Origin: Bacillota bacterium | GTDB taxonomy: Bacteria > Bacillota > SHA-98 > UBA4971 | Reading direction: 5' to 3' | Assembly: GCA_014360195.1 (NCBI GenBank) | Contig: JACIXY010000009.1 | Span: forward strand, 26,338-90,337 | DNA length: 64,000 nucleotides | In this document: piece after piece, positions 35,741 through 44,708 of the stretch | How the letters are laid out: each line of letters opens with the position of its first letter | How positions within the stretch are numbered: position 1 is the stretch's first letter | Made by a program: the position numbers and the translations under genes | Notes under the pieces: generated by a model | Told to the model about the DNA's origin: nothing | The model's input: only the letters and a program-made list of their open reading frames with translations | Database searches by the model: none

Positions 35741-36043
35741 TGGGCGGATTTCGACCACCTCCCATGTGCTCGGTGGTCATTTTGCTACCACCTTGTGCTC
35801 GTCAGGGGCCGATATGAGCGCTTTTTGACCAGGTTCGGCGGGACGGTGGACGCCAAATGGCCACCGCCCGCCGTCACCCTGGTCACTTTTCCGCCAGCTC
35901 GCCGCGTCCGCCCGGTGGGGTGGGCATTTCTCAGCCAGACCGCGCGCAACAGGTGGTCAGAGACTTACCACTGCACACCCATCGTGGTCACCTGGTTACC
36001 ACTTTGCTGCATTGCGACGACATACCATGCCCGCCCGGGACCA
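35741..36043. repeat. Dyad array 2: decayed array of 17-bp TGG-N11-CCA palindromes
   Basis: Seven clear units start at 35741, 35774, 35847, 35880, 35921, 35954 and 35985, plus a partial unit at 36027. Examples: TGGTCATTTTGCTACCA, TGGTCAGAGACTTACCA, TGGTCACCTGGTTACCA. Spacings are 33, 73 (32+41 with one unit lost), 33, 41, 33, 31 and 42 bp. This is the same unit and spacing as the large array at 56801-57545. It occupies the gap between the 3' end of cooS and the ferredoxin gene. Confidence 0.7.
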
Positions 36044-36060
36044 CAGCCACGCCTGTCATG

Positions 36061-37932
36061 CTATATACCCAGCACTTGTCTCTTGCCATTGATGTGCCTC
36101 TCGATGCCGTCCACAGCGGCCACAGGGTCGGTTTCGACGGCGAGTTTGCCGCCGGTCAGGCCCTCCACGTCGCGTGTGAGGAGGTTCACCACATCGGGCG
36201 CGCCGGTCACCGGCGGGACCGGTGACACGTGGGTGTAAAGCCCCAGCGCCACTGCGGAGAATGCATCGATTACGGCCTTCTGCTCCATGTACTCGGGCGC
36301 CGTCACCGCCACCGGCAGGGCGGCCGTGTCCACGCCGAGCGCGTTGGCCACAGCTCCAACGAGGAGCGCGAGCCGCCCCGTGTCTGTGCACGTCCCGAAG
36401 CTGAGCACCGGCGGGATGCCAAGCGCCCTGCACACCGCCTTCAGGCTGTCGCCCGCGAGTTCCTGGGCCTCCAGCGAATTGAGCCCAGCCACCTGGCACG
36501 CCGCGTTGCCGCATCCGGCCGAGAGCACGAGGAAGTTGCGCTGGATGAGCTCCTTTGCCACCGCCACGGTCATGGTATCCTGGCCGCCGCCCTTCAGCGA
36601 TGTGCAGCTCACGAGGGCCACCACGCCCCTGATGTCGCCCTTCTTGATCAGGTCGAGCAGCGGCTCGAGCGTGCCACCGAGCGCGCCGAGGACCGCCTCG
36701 GTTGAGAAGCCCGTGAGTATCTTTGTGCGCTTCAGGTTGCGCGCCGTCCGGTTTGCCGCCTTCCGGCGCTTGAAGTTTTCGATGGCGAGGTCGATGATCT
36801 CGAGCGCTTGCTCGCGCACCTTGTCGGGATCGTACACGATGCGCTTCTCGACGCCTGGCACGCCAACGAGCCTGGAAACGGCGACGAGGGTCGCTCCATA
36901 CTTCTCGGCTATCGGCGCAAGGGACGGCAGCGAGCAGTTCATGTCCATGGCGAACACGTCAACCGCCCCGGTGGCGAGGACGAACTCCTGGTTGAGCCAG
37001 TTCCCGGTGAGACCGACGAACACGTCGTCGCACGGGGTGCGCTGCATGATCTCCTGGCCCGTCTCGATGGACCCCACGATGCGGAGGCCCTTCGCCCCCG
37101 CCTCTTTCGCCCGGCGCTGGACGTCCTCGGACCGAGCGGCCTCGATGAGCGCCATCCCGACGAACGGCTCGTGACCGTTGGGAAGGATGTTGACATAATC
37201 CGGGTCGAGGATCCCGAGGTCCACGTAAGCTTCGTGGGGGGTCGGCGTGCCGAACAGCGCGTCCTGGGCTATTTCTAGCGGCACCAACGCACCATAGCAG
37301 CTCGCCACACCAAGGCGCAAGGCGGTCTTGGCCAGAGACACGTAGTCGCCGTCGATGTTGGTCATAGCACGCGCGGTGGAATCCACAAGCTCACTTATGG
37401 GCCCCCCTGGGAATATGCCAAGGTCGCGCCATATCTTCTTTCGCGTCTCCGGCGCAAAGGCCGCTACGGCTACCGACTCTTCCGCGCTGTCCTGATAGAG
37501 CGCCGCAAGCATGGCGTCCGCAGTCGCCGTCTCATATCCTTCGCTCCCCGGCTCCACGCCAAAGGCGCGCGCGAGCAGATCCAGCTTCGCCCTGTCGCGG
37601 ATCTGGAACGGCGTCTTTCCCAGCGCCGTGGCCTTGAGGGTTTTCGCCACCTCGCGCGCGTGGAACGAGTAGGCTGATATCCCCATGTTCGCCCGATGCA
37701 CCATGTTCCGCATCACCATGCCGTTCGCGTCAATGCCACACGCTCCCCTGTCAGCACGCTTCGTGATCCGGCACGGTCCCATTGAGCACAGCTGACAGGT
37801 GATCCCCTGCTCGCAGAAGGTGCAACGCACCCCCTGCGCTTCGAACCGCTCAACCACGCTCGACACTCCAGCCCCTTGCATTTCATCATGCATCCTGCGC
37901 ACAGACTCGTGCTCGCTTACCCGGTCCAGCAT
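36061..37932 (-). CDS. cooS: CooS-type (Ni,Fe) carbon monoxide dehydrogenase homologue with altered active-site cysteine
   Basis: 623-residue anaerobic CODH-family protein. The N-terminal cluster region reads CTFCEQGITCQLCSMGPCRI...GACG. C-cluster ligand blocks recognised by alignment from memory with C. hydrogenoformans CODH-II: His in NGHEPFVG, Cys in DMNCSLPSL, VSCTSLKGG, SAGCGNAACQ and GTCTDTGR. The block that normally reads GICCTGNE is GSIETGQE, so the Cys equivalent to C295 is Glu; a D-cluster cysteine also appears replaced by Thr. The enzyme may carry a different cluster and may not oxidise CO. GGGGGAGGAG precedes the ATG. No CooC, CooF proper or acetyl-CoA synthase genes are nearby. 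Confidence 0.88.
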   Translation of the reverse strand: MLDRVSEHESVRRMHDEMQGAGVSSVVERFEAQGVRCTFCEQGITCQLCSMGPCRITKRADRGACGIDANGMVMRNMVHRANMGISAYSFHAREVAKTLKATALGKTPFQIRDRAKLDLLARAFGVEPGSEGYETATADAMLAALYQDSAEESVAVAAFAPETRKKIWRDLGIFPGGPISELVDSTARAMTNIDGDYVSLAKTALRLGVASCYGALVPLEIAQDALFGTPTPHEAYVDLGILDPDYVNILPNGHEPFVGMALIEAARSEDVQRRAKEAGAKGLRIVGSIETGQEIMQRTPCDDVFVGLTGNWLNQEFVLATGAVDVFAMDMNCSLPSLAPIAEKYGATLVAVSRLVGVPGVEKRIVYDPDKVREQALEIIDLAIENFKRRKAANRTARNLKRTKILTGFSTEAVLGALGGTLEPLLDLIKKGDIRGVVALVSCTSLKGGGQDTMTVAVAKELIQRNFLVLSAGCGNAACQVAGLNSLEAQELAGDSLKAVCRALGIPPVLSFGTCTDTGRLALLVGAVANALGVDTAALPVAVTAPEYMEQKAVIDAFSAVALGLYTHVSPVPPVTGAPDVVNLLTRDVEGLTGGKLAVETDPVAAVDGIERHINGKRQVLGI

Positions 37933-38017
37933 CTTTCTCCTCCCCCTTGCTTATGTGTTGTTTGAATCGCCCGCCCGGCGGAGCCACCTAAGCGGAGTCA
38001 CCTAACAGGCCCGACTG

Positions 38018-38216
38018 CTAGGTAAGGGTGCGTTAGTTCTTGTCCCTTTTCCAGTAGTTGGCGGGTTGCCGGTGTTGCACTCGGGCACGCCACCCCAAGC
38101 GGGGCACGCTTCGCCAAGATCCGGCCCATCGGGCAGGTGGCCACATTTTGACACCCTTCGTGCAAGCACCGACAACCCCTCCCAAAAGTCGGGAGCATTT
38201 CTGCACCCTCACTCAG
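38018..38216 (+). repeat. MITE-like palindromic element, copy B
   Basis: 199-bp full copy in the gap between the start of cooS and the 3' end of the Rrf2 gene. Ends: CTAGGTAAGGGTGCGTTAG and GCACCCTCACTCAG. Its inner AAAATCCGGCC stem has decayed (GATCCGGCC / GGCCACATTTT). It is inverted relative to copy C, 1 kb away. Confidence 0.85.
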
Positions 38217-38268
38217 ACCGTCTTGCACGCCCTACTACCGGCGCCTACTGCCGGCACGCGCTCCAGGC

Positions 38269-38814
38269 TCATCGTCCGTTGTCGGCGGGTGTGCCATCCT
38301 CTTCGGTCACTTGCTTCGCTCGGCGTCGCGGTCCGCGGTCCCGCCGCGCCACCCGCCGGTCGCGTCCCCCTGGATCCGCCGCTTCTCGGTTATCGCGCCC
38401 CGGCTTTGCCTGCTGCTCGACAAGGGACTTGAGGGTCACCTCTTTGAGAAACGCCACGAACCCTTCCTGGATTCCGACCCAGCTCTGCCGCAGGCGGCAC
38501 ACTTCCCACCGCTCGCACGCATCGCGCCCGAGGAGGCAGCGGTTGACTGCAACCCGTCCCTGGATGGCCTCGACGATCTCGAGAGCGGTGATTTCGCCGG
38601 GATCATGTGCAAGCGAGAAGCCGCCGCGAGGACCACGGTGGGAAGTAACGATATCCGCCACCGCCAGCTTCTGAAAGATCTTGCGCAGGAATCCCTCCGG
38701 GATCTGCTCGGCACGGGAGACCTCCGACACCGAGAACACCGTCCCCGCTGGGTGGGTCGCCATGTACGACAGTGCTCGCAACGCGTAATCGGTGTTTCTT
38801 CTGATGAACTCCAT
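38269..38814 (-). CDS. Rrf2-family transcription regulator (Fe-S type)
   Basis: 181 residues. The winged-helix start MEFIRRNTDYALRALSYMA is the Rrf2 hallmark, followed by FLRKIFQKLAVADIV and SHRGPRGGFSLA. Three cysteines in CLLGRDACERWEVC match the [2Fe-2S] or [4Fe-4S] ligand arrangement of IscR/NsrR/RsrR. It probably senses redox, NO or iron and may control cooS, which lies just downstream on the same strand. The last 40 residues are Arg/Asp-rich and low-complexity. The gene is bracketed by inverted copies B and C of the MITE-like element. Confidence 0.88.
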   Translation of the reverse strand: MEFIRRNTDYALRALSYMATHPAGTVFSVSEVSRAEQIPEGFLRKIFQKLAVADIVTSHRGPRGGFSLAHDPGEITALEIVEAIQGRVAVNRCLLGRDACERWEVCRLRQSWVGIQEGFVAFLKEVTLKSLVEQQAKPGRDNREAADPGGRDRRVARRDRGPRRRAKQVTEEDGTPADNGR

Positions 38815-38849
38815 CTCGGAGGTCCAACTCCCTTCGGTCTGAGACTTAC

Positions 38850-38884
38850 AGGACCATTTTAGTCCTATATACGTGTCGTGTCAA
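38850..38884 (-). promoter_or_regulatory. Rrf2 gene promoter with overlapping dyad
   Basis: On the minus strand TTGACA (38884-38879), a 17-bp spacer and TAAAAT (38861-38856). The -10 box lies inside the dyad AGGAC-N7-GTCCT (38850-38866), a good candidate for autoregulation by the Rrf2 protein. Confidence 0.75.
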
Positions 38885-39190
38885 TACCGTAGTCAAGGCA
38901 CAAGACAAGGCAGTCGACCGGCCGCTGGCCGGCGCATGCACGAGATGGCCCGCGGTTGAGTCACCATGCCTCCGGAGTAAGAAGGGGATTCTGTACGAAC
39001 GATCGGGGTTTCGACGAGGAAAAAAGGAGTTTTCACCGTGAAGTTGTAGTATAACTTAAAGTACCCAGTAGGAACGTGCACCGGTCCGGTGCTTGTTCGC
39101 CGCGCCCCATGGGCATGAGGCAGAAGTGACGGCTCCAGGCTATCGTTCTCGCTTTGTATGTTCGGGTAAGTTCGAGCCAGGACAGCACAC
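38885..39190. other. Gene-free stretch between the Rrf2 and AraC-type genes
   Basis: No gene. AAAAAAGGAG at about 39020 is followed by a three-codon frame only. A TATAAC at 39049 could be a -10 box, but no matching -35 is clear. Confidence 0.35.
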
Positions 39191-39387
39191 GTAAGTGAGA
39201 ATGCAGAAATGTTCCCGGCTCTTGGGAGGGGTTGCCGGCGATTGCACGAGGGGTGTCAAAATCCGGCCACTCGCCCCACGGGCCGGATTTTACAAAGGTG
39301 CCCTGCTTGGGGCGCCATCCCCGTGTGCAAGACCGGCAACCCACCAGATGTTCGCAAACTAGGAGGAACTAACGAACCCTCACTTAG
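39191..39387 (-). repeat. MITE-like palindromic element, copy C
   Basis: 197-bp copy in reverse orientation. Read on the minus strand it starts CTAAGTGAGGGTTCGTTAG and ends at TTCTCACTTAC. The inner stem is nearly intact (AAAATCCGGCC / GGCCGGATTTT). It ends 18 bp before the ATG of the AraC-type gene, so it forms that gene's immediate leader. Confidence 0.85.
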
Positions 39388-39404
39388 TCAAGAGAGTGAT
39401 TCCC

Positions 39405-40931
39405 ATGCCTGAACAGCCAATTGCACAGGCCGGCTCGACCCCGAGAATGAAAGTGCAGAAGTTCCGGTGGGGTGCCTTGCAGTGGGTGAGCGAGTCAACG
39501 CTGACAGGCGAAGGCAGAGCCATGCTTGTTGCGCGGGCCTCGTTCCGGCCCGGTGGTATACAGCACGCGCACTATCACCTGGATGAACAGGTGCTTTACG
39601 TGGAGCGTGGCCGGGCGATCTGCGAAGTGAATGGGCGATCCTTGGAGATCGGTCCCGGGGATCTCTTCCACGCGCCCCCATTTTGCTGGCATTCTGTGCA
39701 TAACAGGGAGGACACAGACCTGGTCCTTCTCGTTACGTACAGGGAGGTCGATCCTTTTGTTACTCTGAATCTTGAACACGTGAAGGGCGGAACGCTGCCC
39801 CCTCTCCCTACGCATACCTACCTGGAAACGACGCTCGCGCGTCTATCTGACAGCTTGCTGACATTGGAAGATGTGCACTCCTTGCTTAAGACCATCGGAG
39901 CAGAGATGCTCGTAGTGGACCCCTCGGGGCTTGTCGATCATCCCGAGCGCCTACCCGCGTTCTGTAGGCTTGTGAGGTCCACCCCTGATGGGCTGAGGAT
40001 GTGCAGGACGAGGCTGGCGCAATTCTCCAAGGGTCACATGCCCGGGTGTAAGGTCGTGGATAACGATACCTGCTACCAGGCACACGCTGGAGTGTGCTGC
40101 GCCGGGGTGACGTTTGTCGCGGTTCCACTTGGACCTCCCGGGGTGCGAGCTGGTACCGTGCTTGTCACAGGTATAACGTTGGTCTCGCCAGACGAGCCGG
40201 CCGTGCTCCGGAAGCTATCTTCCCTTGAATCCAGACTTGGCTTTCCTCATGGTCATCTCGTCCCTCCTTACTCCGCGGTCCCTCAGGTATCCAAGAACAA
40301 CCTGTACGCAATAATGCGCCTTCTCCTCGGCGTTGTAAAAGACGGGACCGAAAAACCAAAGGGGGCTTGCATCAACAGAAGCATGCAGAGAAACAGAGAG
40401 AGACAGGGAGTGTCGCACCAGCCTTCAGCAGATCCCGGCCAGACCGGTCCCGGCAGCGCACAGATAGTCGAGGGAAGTTGGGCCCACATCGCGCGACAAG
40501 TATTTGCGCTAGATTCGCTTCATGCCACCGAATTGCCGGATCCTCCAGGGTCGGCGCAATCACCATCGCGGGCTCTGACAGGGTTACCCTCGTTGCGGAG
40601 CACCACCAATAGAAGCCTTGAAGAGGCTTGCGAGTACGTGCGTGCAAGATGTAACAGGCCTCTCAGGCTGGGTGAGGTAGCGCGCCACGTCTTCATGAAT
40701 CCATGTTATCTCTCTCGAAAGTTCAAGCAGAGCTTGGGGATATCGTTTTCCCAATACCTGCACCTAGTCCGCATCGAGCGAGCGGTAGCTCGCTTGCAGG
40801 CAGAACCGGGCGTATCGTTGAAGGATTTAGCCTTTTCGCTGGGATTCTCTTCCCCGTCGCATTTCACGCGCGTTTTCAAGAGAATCACTGGCCTCACGCC
40901 AACGCAGTACCGTACACAGCGCCCCTGCTGA
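39405..40931 (+). CDS. AraC-family regulator with cupin and PocR sensory domains
   Basis: About 508 residues. The N-terminal part is a cupin (GGIQHAHYHLDEQVLYVERGRAIC to HAPPFCWHSVHN). The middle, about residues 150-300, is a PocR ligand-binding domain with the usual Cys-rich pattern (FCRLVRSTPDGLRMCRTR, CYQAHAGVCCAGVTFVAVPL). The C-terminus is an AraC helix-turn-helix pair (RPLRLGEVARHVFMNPCYLSRKFKQ, SLKDLAFSLGFSSPSHFTRVFKRITGLTPTQYR). It stands upstream of the dehydratase and TRAP genes and probably activates them in response to a sugar acid or polyol. GTG 39396 and ATG 39405 are alternative starts. Confidence 0.88.
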   Translation: MPEQPIAQAGSTPRMKVQKFRWGALQWVSESTLTGEGRAMLVARASFRPGGIQHAHYHLDEQVLYVERGRAICEVNGRSLEIGPGDLFHAPPFCWHSVHNREDTDLVLLVTYREVDPFVTLNLEHVKGGTLPPLPTHTYLETTLARLSDSLLTLEDVHSLLKTIGAEMLVVDPSGLVDHPERLPAFCRLVRSTPDGLRMCRTRLAQFSKGHMPGCKVVDNDTCYQAHAGVCCAGVTFVAVPLGPPGVRAGTVLVTGITLVSPDEPAVLRKLSSLESRLGFPHGHLVPPYSAVPQVSKNNLYAIMRLLLGVVKDGTEKPKGACINRSMQRNRERQGVSHQPSADPGQTGPGSAQIVEGSWAHIARQVFALDSLHATELPDPPGSAQSPSRALTGLPSLRSTTNRSLEEACEYVRARCNRPLRLGEVARHVFMNPCYLSRKFKQSLGISFSQYLHLVRIERAVARLQAEPGVSLKDLAFSLGFSSPSHFTRVFKRITGLTPTQYRTQRPC

Positions 40932-41040
40932 ATCCATGTTGATCACCACGCCTCGTGCTCTCCACACTGTTTCCGATTAGTAATCAGTGTGCCAGCGCAG
41001 GTAAAGATCGTATCAAGGATAGCCGCCGACAGTGTCGAAT

Positions 41041-41099
41041 GTTAGCGTATTAACAATGGTTACGTCGACAATCGTTGGCTTACGTCGATAATCGTTAGC
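41041..41099 (+). promoter_or_regulatory. Tandem 20-bp direct repeats, probable AraC-type operator
   Basis: Two contiguous 20-bp repeats, TTACGTCGAcAATCGTTgGC at 41060-41079 and the same with two changes at 41080-41099. A weaker third repeat precedes them at 41041-41059. A 20-bp period, two helix turns, suits tandem binding of an AraC-type activator such as the one encoded just upstream. The rest of 40932-41231 holds no gene. Confidence 0.7.
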
Positions 41100-41231
41100 A
41101 ACCGTTGAGCCGAGCATAAACGAACCCAGAAGAGACGGGCCAAGAGACAGACAGGCAGAAGACAGATGACCGCCGCGGAACCACCCGGAACCCTAGCAGA
41201 TCACACATTGTCATTGTAAGGAGGACCGCGT

Positions 41232-42893
41232 ATGCCGAGCATTGAGGCAAAGTCTGGGCCGGAGCGGGCCCCTCATCGGGCGCTGATGAAAGCAATGGGT
41301 TATACTGACGATGAGATCGCACGACCGTGGGTAGGAATCGTAAACTCATTCAATGAGATCATACCAGGCCATATTCACCTGAAGGCCATCGCCGACGCAG
41401 TCAAAGCGGGAGTCAGGGCTGCCGGTGGAACTCCGATTGAATTTCCTACGATAGGCGTGTGCGACGGGATAGCAATGAACCACGTTGGAATGAAATACTC
41501 CCTGCCCAGCCGGGAACTGATTGCGGACTCTATCGAGATCATGGCATACGCACATCAGTTTGATGCATTGGTCTTCATATGTAACTGCGATAAGATCGTG
41601 CCGGGGATGCTCATTGCAGCCGCAAGGCTAAACCTCCCGTCGATTTTCGTCAGCGGTGGCCCGATGTTGTCAGGCTGGTGGGGCGACAAGCGAGTCGATG
41701 TGAGCAGCGTCTTTGAAGCAGTAGGTGCCGTGAAAGCTGGTCTAATGACAGAGTCGGAACTGGCATCCCTTGAGGAAACCGCATGTCCGGGATGTGGGTC
41801 CTGCGCTGGCATGTTCACTGCGAATTCAATGAACTGCCTCACTGAGGCCCTCGGCATGGGATTGCCCGGCCACGGGACAATACCGGCCGTGATGGCCGCG
41901 AGGATTCGCCTGGCAAAGTGGGCCGGAGCGCGAGTGATGGATCTCCTCAGGAACAACATACGTCCCCTTGACATACTCACAAGAGAAGCGTTTGAGAATG
42001 CAGTCACTGTGGACATGGCCCTCGGGGGCTCAACCAATACGGTCCTCCATCTCACCGCAATCGCTCACGAGGCCGGCGTGCCCTTGGAACTCGGGATCTT
42101 CGACGCCATCAGCAGGCGTGTCCCGCATATATGCAACATGCGTCCTGGAGGGCCTTCAAACCTGGAAGACTTGCACCGAGCAGGCGGCGTCCAGGCGGTG
42201 ATGAAAGTGCTCGACGGCGGCGGTCTCATCCACAGAGACTGCATGACGGTGACAGGGCGGACCGTGGGTGAGAACATTGCCAATGTCCACGTTGCCAATT
42301 CTGACACCATCAGACCGCTGGATAATCCTTTCCACAAGGAAGGAGGCATTGCAATCCTCCAGGGCTCCCTGGCTCCTAATGGCTGCGTAGTCAAGCAATC
42401 CGCGGTCAGGCAGGAAATGTTGTTCCACAGGGGTAGATCTCGGGTCTTCGATTCCGAAGAGCAAGCCACTGATGCGATTCTCTCGGGGCGCATCAGTCCG
42501 GGAGACGTGGTGGTGATACGATACGAAGGACCGCGCGGCGGTCCTGGCATGCGTGAGATGCTCGTCCCTACTTCGGCGCTCGCGGGAATGGGGCTCGATT
42601 CCACCGTGGCGCTGGTGACCGACGGCCGATTCTCAGGAGCTACGCGAGGCGCCTCCATTGGGCACGTGTCGCCAGAGGCAGCTGCAGGCGGTCCCATCGC
42701 CGTTGTCCAGGAAGGGGACGAGATCGAGATAGACATCCCTCATCGCAAGATCAACCTGTGCGTGCCGCCGGATGAGCTCGCAAAGAGGCTTGCCTCCTGG
42801 ACCCCGCCCGAGCCGGCATTCAAAAAGGGGTATCTCGCAAGGTATAGCCGGTTTGTGTCTTCCGGGGACAAGGGCGCCGTGGCAGGTGCATGA
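41232..42893 (+). CDS. Dihydroxy-acid / sugar-acid dehydratase of the IlvD/Edd family
   Basis: 553-residue Fe-S dehydratase. Conserved blocks: [48 protein letters not shown], the cluster-binding [19 protein letters not shown], and [20 protein letters not shown]. IlvD makes branched-chain 2-oxoacids; close relatives dehydrate aldonic acids (xylonate, arabinonate, gluconate). The neighbours are an AraC/PocR regulator and a TRAP transporter, not other ilv genes, so a sugar-acid substrate is more likely here. AAGGAGGACCGCGT precedes the ATG. Confidence 0.88.
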   Translation: MPSIEAKSGPERAPHRALMKAMGYTDDEIARPWVGIVNSFNEIIPGHIHLKAIADAVKAGVRAAGGTPIEFPTIGVCDGIAMNHVGMKYSLPSRELIADSIEIMAYAHQFDALVFICNCDKIVPGMLIAAARLNLPSIFVSGGPMLSGWWGDKRVDVSSVFEAVGAVKAGLMTESELASLEETACPGCGSCAGMFTANSMNCLTEALGMGLPGHGTIPAVMAARIRLAKWAGARVMDLLRNNIRPLDILTREAFENAVTVDMALGGSTNTVLHLTAIAHEAGVPLELGIFDAISRRVPHICNMRPGGPSNLEDLHRAGGVQAVMKVLDGGGLIHRDCMTVTGRTVGENIANVHVANSDTIRPLDNPFHKEGGIAILQGSLAPNGCVVKQSAVRQEMLFHRGRSRVFDSEEQATDAILSGRISPGDVVVIRYEGPRGGPGMREMLVPTSALAGMGLDSTVALVTDGRFSGATRGASIGHVSPEAAAGGPIAVVQEGDEIEIDIPHRKINLCVPPDELAKRLASWTPPEPAFKKGYLARYSRFVSSGDKGAVAGA

Positions 42894-43064
42894 GTGTCCT
42901 GTGCTGTAGCTGCGCATATTGCGCAGATCATTGGTATTGCTCGGAACAAAGGACTCTCGGAGAGGGAGGTGGAAGGTGAGTAGGTGAGTACACGGAGGAA
43001 AGCACGCTCTGAGGCTACGGGGAGTTCAGATCATCCAAGACTCACACAAGGAGGGGCAAGACGG

Positions 43065-44054
43065 ATGCTTCGAAGAATTTCCGCACTTGGTCTCATTCTG
43101 GCGTGCGCATTCTCCCTGGTATTGCCTGTCGCGGCTGCGCCCAGGGTGATCAAGCTGGCGCACGTTGTGAACGAGAGGGATGGCTTTCACATCGCCGCTC
43201 TAAAGTTCAAGGAACTCGTGGAAGCACGCACGAAGGGACAACTGGTCATTGATATTTACCCGAACGCTTCCCTCGGTGACGAGCGGACCCTCCTCGAGGG
43301 TATGCAGCTTGGTGTCACCGACATGGGAGTTATCACCAACGGCCCGGTAGCGAACTTCCTTCCAAGGATCGCCGTGTTCGAGCTGCCGTTCCTATTCGCA
43401 AGTCCCGAGGAGGCATACCATGTCCTCGACGGGCCCATAGGGAAAAAGCTCCTGGCAGAGCTTGAGACTGTAAACCTCAAGGGGCTTGCATATGCAGAGC
43501 GGGGCTTCCGGAACCTCACGAACTCGAAACGTCCGGTATCTACACCAGATGACCTCAAGGGTCTCAAGATACGCGTCATGGAGAATCCGGTGTACATCGC
43601 CACATTCAAGGCACTCGGCGCAAACGCCGTCCCCATGGCGTGGACCGAGTGTCTTACCGCACTCCAGCAAGGCGTGATTGATGGACAGGAAAACCCGGTC
43701 AACGTCATATACGCTTTCAAGCTGTATGAAACGCAGAAGTACTTGTCCCTTACACGCCATACATATGCACCTGCTCTCTTCGTTATGAGTCTCAAGCTCT
43801 ATAAGTCGCTTCCAGCAGACATGCAGAGAATCCTTGTGGAATGCGCCCAAAGTGCCGCAGAGCATGAGCGGAAATGGAACGCCGAGCAGGAGAGCAGCCA
43901 ACTTGAAGCGATCGCAAAGAACGGAATGGTGATTACCCGCCCTGATGTGAAGCTCTTCAAGGAAGCAGTGAAGCCGGTGTACGACTCCTACCGCGACAAA
44001 TTCGGAGAGCTAATCGGGGAAATCGAGGCTGAGATCAAGAAAATGAAGAAATAA
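43065..44054 (+). CDS. dctP: TRAP transporter substrate-binding protein, DctP family
   Basis: 329-residue periplasmic-type binding protein with an N-terminal signal (RRISALGLILACAFSLVLPVAAA). Typical DctP blocks: KLAHVVNERDGFHIAALKFKELV, VTDMGVITNGPVANFLPR, and GLKIRVMENPVYIATFKALGANAVPM, which carries the carboxylate-binding Arg. ACAAGGAGGGG precedes ATG 43065; the longer frame from 42984 is not supported. It captures an organic acid, probably the substrate of the neighbouring dehydratase. Confidence 0.9.
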   Translation: MLRRISALGLILACAFSLVLPVAAAPRVIKLAHVVNERDGFHIAALKFKELVEARTKGQLVIDIYPNASLGDERTLLEGMQLGVTDMGVITNGPVANFLPRIAVFELPFLFASPEEAYHVLDGPIGKKLLAELETVNLKGLAYAERGFRNLTNSKRPVSTPDDLKGLKIRVMENPVYIATFKALGANAVPMAWTECLTALQQGVIDGQENPVNVIYAFKLYETQKYLSLTRHTYAPALFVMSLKLYKSLPADMQRILVECAQSAAEHERKWNAEQESSQLEAIAKNGMVITRPDVKLFKEAVKPVYDSYRDKFGELIGEIEAEIKKMKK

Positions 44055-44092
44055 CAGGACGCCTGTTTTCGGCGAGAGGGTCGCGAAGCAAA

Positions 44093-44143
44093 CCCGGCTG
44101 CACCATTCTTGCGTCGTATTCTTGCGTCGATGGTGCAGCCGGG
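44093..44143 (+). promoter_or_regulatory. Perfect stem-loop between dctP and dctQ
   Basis: A 14-bp perfect inverted repeat (44093-44106 with 44130-44143) encloses a 23-base loop with two TTGCGTCG repeats. It has no T-run. In the position after a binding-protein gene it may stabilise the dctP mRNA and lower expression of dctQM. Confidence 0.75.
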
Positions 44144-44204
44144 CACTCCCGAAACGCACAACAACCAGGACCATGACGGACCACAAGGGGGGTCCACTGT
44201 AGAA

Positions 44205-44702
44205 ATGATGCTCCGTAGCATACGGCAGGCACTCAGGCGCCTGAGCGATTCCCTGAATGCTGTGGCCACATACGTAGTGTTCCTGCTCATAATAGCCATG
44301 ATCCTTGTCATTACTCTGCAGGTAATCATGCGGGTGTTCTTCACTGCGGGGTCATGGACGGAGGAACTCGCAAGGTACCTGCTCGTCTGGAGCAGCTTCA
44401 CCGCGGCAACAATAGGTTTCAAGCGCAAGGCCCATATCGCGGTGACGTTCGTGGTTTCGGCGCTGCCACAGCGGGTCGCAAGTCTGGTGCGAGCGGCTGC
44501 GTATGTGCTTACGGGCGTTTTCTTTGCCGTCGGGATCGTTTATGGTGTGCGCCTTTCAGGGTCTCAGATCTTCCAGGTCTCACCAGCCCTGGGGCTTCCC
44601 ATGCGCTACGTTTACCTCGTGATTCCGGCCAGCTTTGCCGTAGCAATGATCCATGTCCTCTGTCATCTCGTTGACGAGATAAGTCGACACGCAGGGGAGT
44701 GA
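44205..44702 (+). CDS. dctQ: TRAP transporter small membrane subunit, DctQ family
   Basis: 165-residue protein with four membrane segments. Family pattern: LLIIAMILVITLQVIMRVFF, then the conserved WTEELARYLLVWSSF and KRKAHIAV. GGGGGG lies about 13 bp before ATG 44205. The upstream extension to 44109 runs through the intergenic hairpin and is rejected. It works with DctM and DctP. Confidence 0.88.
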   Translation: MMLRSIRQALRRLSDSLNAVATYVVFLLIIAMILVITLQVIMRVFFTAGSWTEELARYLLVWSSFTAATIGFKRKAHIAVTFVVSALPQRVASLVRAAAYVLTGVFFAVGIVYGVRLSGSQIFQVSPALGLPMRYVYLVIPASFAVAMIHVLCHLVDEISRHAGE

Positions 44703-44708
44703 GCCAGA

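Noticed and set aside
36061..37932. Claiming CO oxidation or Wood-Ljungdahl metabolism from the CooS homologue
   Set aside because: A C-cluster cysteine seems to be missing and no acs, cooC or hydrogenase genes are in the window.
41232..42893. Naming the dehydratase ilvD outright
   Set aside because: No other branched-chain amino-acid gene is nearby, and the TRAP/AraC context favours a sugar acid; family members cannot be told apart by eye.
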